NCBI GenBank assembly: GCA_019746975.1 | Contig: JAIERK010000106.1 | Coordinates: 1 to 64,000 of the forward strand | DNA from: Candidatus Obscuribacterales bacterium | GTDB lineage: Bacteria > Cyanobacteriota > Vampirovibrionia > Obscuribacterales > Obscuribacteraceae | Direction of reading: 5' to 3' | Length of the DNA stretch: 64,000 nt | Shown here: in pieces, positions 1-9,000 of the stretch | Numbering within the stretch: position 1 is the first letter of the stretch | Layout of the letters: the number at the start of each line of letters is the position of its first letter | The notes under the pieces: generated by a model | Told to the model about the DNA's origin: nothing | Database searches by the model: none | Seen by the model: only the letters and a program-made list of their open reading frames with translations | Translations under genes and position numbers: made by a program

Positions 1-3000
1 GTCGAAGTCGTTGTCGTGCCAGTCGGAGTTGTCGTGGCAGGAGCATTCGGATCCGTGGAGACCTGAGGAGTCGTTGTGGTTGCTGTAGTAGTGCCGGTCT
101 GCGAGGTAGTCGTTGTGGTAGTACCAGTCGAGACGAGAGGAGCATTAGGATCGGCGGAAACTTGAGGAAGAGTTGTCGGCGTTACACCAGTAGTCGGATC
201 CGGGGCTGGAGTCGAAGTGGCTGTCTGCCCTGTGGATGTCGTCAGAGGAGTGACACCCGTCACTGGAGCTTGTGGATCTACAGCTACCTGATTCACGACC
301 GTCTGTGTGGGTGTAGTCACGGAACCCGTCGGCGCTGCTGTTGGAGTCGCGCCGGTTGGGTCCGGAGACGTTTGAGTAACGGTGGTTTGGTTGGCTGGAT
401 CGGTCGTTGTCACGCCCGTCGTCGGATCTGGTGCGGCGCTAGTGGTTGGATTGACAGGGGTAGTCACGCCAGTAGTCGGGTCCGGCGAAGGAGTCGTGGT
501 CTGACCCGTCTGGGTGGTTGTGGTTGTTGCAGTCGAGACGACCGGCACCTGTGGGTCGACGGCTACTTGCTGCAGGGTCGTGGTAGTGCCTGTTGTCGAT
601 GCCACTGTCGGAGTCGTGACTGTCGATGTTCCAGGAGTCGATGGATCTGGCGATACTGTAGATGTGTGCGAGACAGGAGTTGTCTGCGTTGTCGTCGTGA
701 CAGGATCTGTCGTAGTGGTCGTCACTGTCATGACACCGGTATTTGGATCTGTAACGGTCGTCTGGATAGGTGCCACATTCGTTGCCGGAACCTGAGGATC
801 GGTGCTCGAAGTCGGAGTGGTCACTGTCGTAACCTGACCGGTAGAACTTACAACGATCGAGGATGCATCTGTGGAGACCTTCAACAGATCAGTAGTACCG
901 TCACCGGAGTGGGCTAATAGAAGACCATTCGTACCAAGAACCTGGGTCTGTCCGTCTCCTGGCATGACTGGCGTACCAGCAGGACCGAGCACTACGTTGC
1001 TGCCACCCGTCGTGATGACGGTGCCCGACGGATCGGTGATGGACACTACAGGTACACCGCCGATTGGAGCACCAGGATGTACCGCATCATCATATGTGTC
1101 TTCTGCGACCGTGTCAGAAACTTTCTTCGGACCCGTTGATTCTTGACCAGTCGCAACCGTTCCGCCGTCTACCTTAGGCAATCCCTCGGCTTTCACCGTG
1201 GTCGCACCAGGCGTGCCGGGAGCCGGAGTTTGACCATCGCCGGTCGGTTCTGCAGGGCCCACTGTGACCTTAACAGTGGTATCGCCGGTGGCGGCTACAT
1301 CTTTTCGAGGCAGCGTTGGTGTGGTGGATACTGTCGCCTCAGTCGGTACCTTAGAAGTGGTGGTCGCATCTGTCGGTGCCGGTGAGCCGACGACAGGTAT
1401 TTCACCCGGGGTCGTTGCGGTCGTCGTGGTGCCTTTCGGTAGTTCCACGCTGACCGGAACTGTCACGGTTGGAATCGTGTCATCGCCTTCCTTCGGTTCT
1501 GAACCTGCTTTCGGTGTCTTAACCTCTCCGCTTCCTGCTGGAGTACCAGAAGCTTTGATTTCATCAGCTAACTTCTTAGTATCGGCGGCCAGTTTTTCTT
1601 GGTCTGCTTTGAGGGTTTCTTTCGCGTGTCCGAGGTCTTTCTCTTTCGCGGCAAGTGCGACTCGATCTTTATCAAGTTGGGTCTGCGCCTTATCGAGCGC
1701 AGTCTTCTCTTGGTCGAGCTTCGTTAGCCGATCCTGATCTTTCTTTACTTTATCCTGATCCTGTTTCGTCCTATCTTGGTCTTTACTTGCGCGATCTTGA
1801 TCTTGTTTAATCCTGTCTTGCTCTTGCTTGATGCGATCTCTATCTTTATTGATCTTGTCTTGTTCTGTCTTTACGCGCTCCTGCTCTTTGCTGACGCGCT
1901 CCTGTTCTTGCTTGATGCGATCTTGCTCTTGCTTTACGCGAGATTCCTCTTGTCTTACTCTGTCTTGCTCTTGCCGTCTCTGCTGTTCTCTCACCTGAGT
2001 GTCGCGCGTTTCTTGAACCTGGCGTTGTTCTCTATCTCTTTGCTGGGCGTCACGTTGAAGCCGTTCTGTCTCTGTTCTGTTTCTCGTCTCCGTCTCCACG
2101 CGCTGTGTTCTTTCGCGCTCTGCTCGAACCTCATCCGCCTTGCGGAAAGAGTCGACAGAGTTTCGAATGGTTTCAGACTTGTCCTTGAGAGTTGGATTGA
2201 TGCCTTTATTGAAGAGCTTGTCCTCAATTGCCTTGGCCATGGCTGTAGCATCTTTGTTGTCGCTTGTCGCGGTGCCTGTGTGGACTGGATTAGTCGTGCC
2301 TATGTTGGTGTTAAGATTCGGTGTTGTGCCCACCTTGCCTGTAGTCTGGTCTGCGTTGATTCCGCTGCCTGACAATGTCAAATTCGTAGTCAGGGCGGCA
2401 GTCACGGCGCTCGCCTGCACCTCGGTCATCTTGGTGCCATCGCTTTTGGTGAGCCCTTGAAGTATCTGCTTCGCTTGCGCCGGATTGGCAAGAATCTGAT
2501 CTGTCGCCAGTTTGATATCTTTCTCTTTTACGCCAGCATCTCTCAGAGTTTTTTCGACGACATAGCTGCGAATGTCTGGATTATCGGCGGCGAATTTCAA
2601 ATCTTGCTTGATCTGATCGGCAGCGCGCCTGGCTGTATCTGGTTGCAGTCCGGCCTTCTCCAGAATCTCAGCGGCTTTTGACGGGTCCTTCTTGATCTCG
2701 GCGGAGAGATTGGCGACCTGCTGAGGATTTAGTCCTGCTGCCGTCAGCGTCGAGCTGATTACGAAGTTTTGAACATTTGCGTCGATCTTCGTCATTCCCG
2801 CGGTTATTTGCGAACTTAGAGCATCTGCCTTGTTTGCATCAACGCCTTTCGCTTTCAAAAGCTCGGAAGCGTTGGCGGGGTTATTCAAAATTTGCTGAGT
2901 TAAACCATTGATTTCAGCGCTGGTAAGCGACGAGCCCTTCAATCCGTCCTGCAGAACGCTCTCCACCATAACCCGAGCGGCATCGACCTTGCTCTGCTCT

Positions 3001-6000
3001 GCCGTGATCTGCTCACTCAGTTTGGCGGTATCACCAGTAGCGCCTAATTTTTCGAGAATTGCCTCGGCATCGGCCGGATGGGCTTTGATTTCTCTGGCTG
3101 CTGTTTCCAGGTTGCTGCCTGTGAGACCGGAGCCTTCCAAAATCTTGTCTACCGCTCGGTTGAAGTCCTGGGTATTGATGAACGTTCCATTCATACCGGA
3201 GGTGTTGTTAGACTTCTCTGCGGAAATCTTTCCTCCGTTTGTGGTAGTCGGCAGTGTCGAAGCCGGCTCAATAAGTTTTGGCGCTGGGTTGAGCGCGTCA
3301 AGACCTCGCGTCAACGAACTGGTCTTCACTGTTGCAGAAAAATCGAATGCATTGTCTCGAAGATTGATCTCTGCTGCACCGACCTCGGACAGCGATGAAT
3401 ACTTGTTGCTACCGTTGACCCATTGGGCTGCGTCCTTGGTTGCGGCCAATGCACTCTTGAGACTGTCTGGAGCAAGTTTTAACTCTGCAAGCAACTTCTC
3501 CGCTGATGCCGGCAACGGATTCTCTTTGAGTCCTAGGACCACCTTATCGATTTGATCCGCCGTCAGACCTGCAGTCTGTAAACCTGTTCGGATCTTCGCT
3601 TCCGCACCGTCGTTGAACTTGAGGTCCAGGGTGGCGGTGCTGCCATTGGTGTACTGAATCGTCGCTGTCTTACTAGCCGCATCGTACAGAGTTACTGTGC
3701 CGTCCTTTGTAACTTCAATCGATCCCGAGCCTTCGCTGAAGTCACTAGCCTTTGGTCCTTTGCCTAATATCTGGTCAGAGTAGGATGTCTGACGCAGAAC
3801 TGTGCCGTCTTGTTTGACCAGCTCGACCTTGCCGTCCCTGAATTGGGTGACTTCGCGAAAAGCGCTGCCCGGAGGCATTATATGTCTGGTGGAGGAGCCG
3901 TCGGCACTATGTATGGTGACTGATTTGTCTGGCTTTGTGATCTCTACCGAACCGTCCGCATTGACGACACGCACGACCGGCGGCTTGCCGGCATCCGTCC
4001 AGGTCTGCTTACCGTTGCGATCGACATCGACTGTAGCATCGATCTTGACGTCAGGTCTGGCAGCGTCTACCCACTTACCACCTTGACGAGTTACAACTGA
4101 ATTACCTTGCATGATGGTATCCAGCTGATTGTTCGTATAGAAGAATCTAGTTGTGTTGTGTTGAGAATCTTCAACTAGTTTGATCAATCCAGTTGAGTCG
4201 CGCTCCACACGAGACAGTACCTTTGGTAGCTGGCCTGGCTGAGTGCCCATCTGGAACTTGGTTTCCATCTCGTTGCCGTTGGCGTCGATAACCCGACTGG
4301 TTTTCGAGCCGTTGGACCACAAGTAGGCTTGTCCGGTCTCAGCGCTGGCAGAGAGCGAGTCGTATGTGTTGGTTCCATCCGAGAACTTTCCGTCACTGTT
4401 TGTCGTGATTGCCAGCGTAATTTTTCCGTCGACAATTCTTGTGAAGCCAGAAACAGTCTTCACACCGTCGGCATCAGTGCTGTAAGTGTAGTTGACTTGT
4501 GTTTTTCCGTCGGCGCTCACGGTGCTAACTAGATTGCCTTGCGCGTCGCTTATGACTTTGCCGCCATTCTCAGCGTAGCGAACAACGCGACCGTCTTCGA
4601 GCTTCAACACTGGGTTGCCGTTTTCCAAACTCATTGAAGAAATCTTGCTTCCTTCAAAATCGCTGCCGGTAGACAGCTCTGTTTTGTTAACCGAGACTTT
4701 GAGTAAACCTGTACCGTCCGTGAAGGTCCTGATTCCGTTGGCTTCGTATGTGGCAGTGCCTTTGTCGGTCGTGATTATCGGTTGTCCAGTCGGACCAATC
4801 TTGATATCGCTGATGGTGCCTTCGGTGCCGTAGCCATCTTTGACTCTATAGCGCGTACCTTCCGGATTGTCATTGGACTGAATTAGGACTGAGGACGGTG
4901 TTTTGCTACCCGGTTCTCTTTCGTATGTGTAGCTTGTGCCATTGGCATCGGTCGATTTGACAACGTTGCCTTCCTTGTCGACTATGACTTTGCTGCCATT
5001 GTCGTAGGTCTTCTCTGTACTACCACCCTCGAGTGGTCGAGAACCGATCACGGTGGCGTCCGCTACACTACCTCTTCTTTGTATTTCAGTAAGCGATGCA
5101 CTCGATTTTTCACCGGTGATAGCATTGGTCCATTCATACTCGTTAGGCTTGTCAGGACTCTGCGCACCTCTGGTCCAGGTTCCGGAAGAATCGGAAATAG
5201 TCTTCGGCAATTTTGTCGGGTCTGAGCTGTCATAGGTATAGGACAGCTCTTTGTCGTTGGCATTGCGTTGGAACGTGCGATTGCCGGCGGCATCATAGTT
5301 GATGTAGGTTCTTTCGCTAGTGAGTTCGCGTCGACCGCCGGTCCTTGGATCTTGCCATTCCATTGCCACAGCGGAGCCTGGTGGATACTTGACGACCAGG
5401 CGTGTATCTTGCTGCTTTGTTGTCTCGTCCTGGGTAGTTCTTAACTCAAAGCTCTGAATTGGGACGTTGACCTGTTTTCCATCAGCGTCTGTTTTCGTCA
5501 AATAATACTTGCCGGTGATCTTGTCCTTTCCGACTTCTTGAGTAGGAGTGATCGGCTCGGTTTTTTGAATGCCGTCCTTATCGAGAATTGGCTGTTTCGT
5601 ATCAGGATCAAACTGCAGGCGGGCCATGCCGTTCGGACCGTTATAGATTTCGTTGGCGGGAATCTTCTTGAGGTCCGCTGCAGACCAAGATGTAACTTTC
5701 TCGACCTCGCCTTTTTGATTGTAGGAATATTTGGTGATACCGCCGGCGCTGTCACGTGTTTCGACCAGCTTCTCAGTGTTGTCGAACTTCTGATATGAGC
5801 CGTCGGTAAATCTCCGGTAGGTGAGACCATCTTTGACGTAAACCGTGGCCTTGTTGGAGTCGATCACCTGGTCGCGCTCGGTACCTTCGACGCGGCTGAT
5901 TGAATCGGCGACGATCACAGCGCCTGGAATTTTCTTGAGATCTTCGATTGGCATCAGACCGCTTGTGTCTTTGTAATCCTTGGTGACTAATGTGACACCA

Positions 6001-9000
6001 TCTTTGCCTTGACTGCGGATCACTTTGCCGGAGCTATCGAATTCGCGAATGGTACCGTCTGCGAACATCTGAATTGAGTTACCGTTGGCTTTGCCGTCGG
6101 CGCCCAGCGCTTTGAACTGGAGCATGCGTTCTCCCCAACCACCCTGGTTGAGGTCAGTTCCGACGATGACCGTCTCTCCCGGACCGGAGGACTTTTTGGT
6201 CTTCACTTCTGGATTGTCCGCGTCAAGTACGGTCAGTTTCCTTACAATCTGGCCTTTCTCATTGACCATAGTTCCGGAGACTTTCGTGATCTTGCCTTTG
6301 TTGTCGTATTCGACTTCGAAGCTGTTTCCTTTGTTGTCGGTGTATGCAACCGGCTTCCCTGATCTGTCCGTGAATACCTTGGTGCCGTTGGCTCGTTCGA
6401 GACGTGTCAGACCATCGATTTGTGTGAAGGTCTTATCGCCGGTGGCCATATTGGTGGTGACAATTTCGGCGTTCTTGCGGTCGATCGAGACATTGGTCTG
6501 CGCCCCGATGAGTGATTTGTCACCATCTGGCAAGAAGGTTTTGGACTCCTTATCGTATTGCCAGTAGTTGCCATTTTCATGGAAACCCGTTATTGATTTT
6601 GGTTCGCCTGGCTTTTCAGCTGGACCGTAGTAGATGTCGGTCACGTCACCACTGGCGGTGACACGCGATGTGACGTCGCCATCGCTGTCGCGCCAGATCG
6701 TGCCGCCGCTAGCGAATTCCTGCCTCGAGCCACCCGATGCGAAGTTGTAAGTCGTATCGCGTACTATGTTGCGACCGCCTTCGTCTCTCTTGATGGATCC
6801 GTCTGCTCCGGTTTCGTAGGCGCGTTTTATGAGCGTGCCGTTGTCCGTGACGACGATGTCACCGGCCCAGGTGCTTCCTACTTTGGGTTTGCCTGTTGTT
6901 GAGTCGAGCTCTTCCCAAACGGGCTTGTCGCCGCGTTGGAATGTGCCTGCACCGCTCTTCAACTCTTGGCTTACGATCTGACCGCCTTCCGACTTGATCG
7001 TGGTCAACGAGTAGGCTGGTTTTTCTCCCTTTCCTCCAACTTCGGTCGAGACCCTCGTCTGACCGTTGGGAAGTTTTTCTGTTACTTCTCGGACCTCTGT
7101 TCCATTCGTATTCTTAATCAGTCGTTCGTTGCCATTTTCGATGACGATGCTATTGTCTCGGTTGGCGTAAATTCGGTCTGCTTTCAGCGTGAGACGTTCG
7201 CCGTTGGTGCCGTTCTGTAACTCCCAAACCTGTTTGCCATTCTCGTCGAACTGCGTGTTCTTCCACTGTCCATCTTTGTTCTGAAATTGATCGAGAGTAG
7301 CCTTTCCGTCTTTGAATTGATAGTGAAACTCGGTTGTGAGTTGGCCGTTGGCATCGTACTGTTTGAGCAATCGACCGCCGGAATCGGTTTCGATTTTTAC
7401 GCCTTTGCCGCCATTGTCTGCAATGACACGGCTTCCGTCACTGTTTACCGTGATTTTCTGGCCATCGCGATTTTTAAAAGAGAGCGCGCCGGTCTTGGGA
7501 TCTCGTTCGAGCTTGTTGGTTGAGCTTTGTTCTGTGTAGCTTTGACCGGTCTTTCCGTCGGTTAGAGTGACCTTCCTATCAGCACCTGTTTTGATAGTGA
7601 TCTCGGGAGTCTTTACACGCTCAATCTGACCGGCGCTGTTCATCTGCGTCGTCTCAGTCAGAAGCGTTTTTACAGAGGACCCGTCGAGACCGTAAGTGAT
7701 TTCCTGATTTTTCAGGTGATCGGAAAACTTGATGCCACCATCCGCGACGCGCTCCACGTTGCCGTAGAATTGGTCTGGTGGGTTACCGCCGTCGGTGCGT
7801 TCCCATAGACTTGATTTTGCGTCGCCTTTGCGAATCCAGGTATCGGTGCCGCCTGATCCTATGTTCTGAACCTTAGCGACATATCGGTTCTTTCCGTCGG
7901 CATCGCTAACTTCCCAAGTTACTGTTTGTTCGCCATTCTTGTCCTGCAGAATAACCGCTTCAACGTTTTTACCCTCGAGCTTTATACCTAACTCTACTTC
8001 AAGCTTCAGTCTCTCGTCAGAACCTTTCGGGAGCTCGTCCTTGCGGACGAAGGAACCGTCTTTGTGTTTTTCCCAGCTGGTGACGACCTTAGAGTTGGTT
8101 GCATCCAATTGCTCGAACAAACTGTATCCGTCAGACGACCTGACTGTCTCCTTCGTGTGCTTGTCGGAGTCGGTTATCGCGACGTCGCCCAGCGCCTTGT
8201 TCGAGCCAACGTAAATTGAACCATTGAACTTATCGTCCTTCCCTGGTTCGGCGATTGCTTTTCCACTGGAGTCCTTAGTCCTTGTCCATGTGCCGTCGCC
8301 GTTGTTGTGCCAGGAGCCCGACATGTCGCGACCGTTGATCTTTTTGTCTTTGGCGAATGTGACATCAGCAAGGTCTCTCGAGGAGCTATCCTTGCTCGCC
8401 GCCTCAGTGATCGATGTGATACCACTCATGCGATTGCCGGCGAATTGTGTAGTTGCTTCGCCGTTAGCTCGGACAGTGACCTTGTCTCCCTGTGAGTTGG
8501 TAAAGGTCAGATCGCCATTCGCTTCTTTCGTCAGTTTGTTGGTTGCACCTGGCTCGGTCGAATAGAGCTTGTATTCTCCGACATCGCGAACTTCGATTTG
8601 TCCGTCCGCCCTTGTTTTTACTTCGAAGCCTCGGGCCTCACCAAAAATGTTGCGTTCCTGGCTGCCGTCTGCGAGATACATAGTGGACTGACCGTTGGTC
8701 TCGTCCGTCTTTGTAATACTGCCATCGCTGTACGCGTCGAAACCACCTTGAAAGGTCGTCGGCTTCTCTGATGGATCGAGCGGTTTACCTGTCGCGTCGG
8801 CTACCTTCGTCCATGTGACTTTGCCGTCTGATGCCGTTGATGGTGTATATGTGCCTGTCTCGTCCTGAGCTTTAATGGCTTCTTTGGTCGCTTTGTCTAC
8901 CCAGACTGTCCTGGTCACACCCCTGGCGTCCTTGGTAGTCGTCGATTGAATCTGGCGACCTTCGCTGGCGTCGCCGACCTGCGCTTTTGCCTCGGCTGGA

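Noticed and set aside
162-2460. Plus-strand frames rich in Val/Gly, Arg/Cys or Leu across 1-10.8 kb
   Set aside because: They are antisense images of the Thr-rich and repeat coding of the giant minus-strand gene; composition is extreme and none has a ribosome site.
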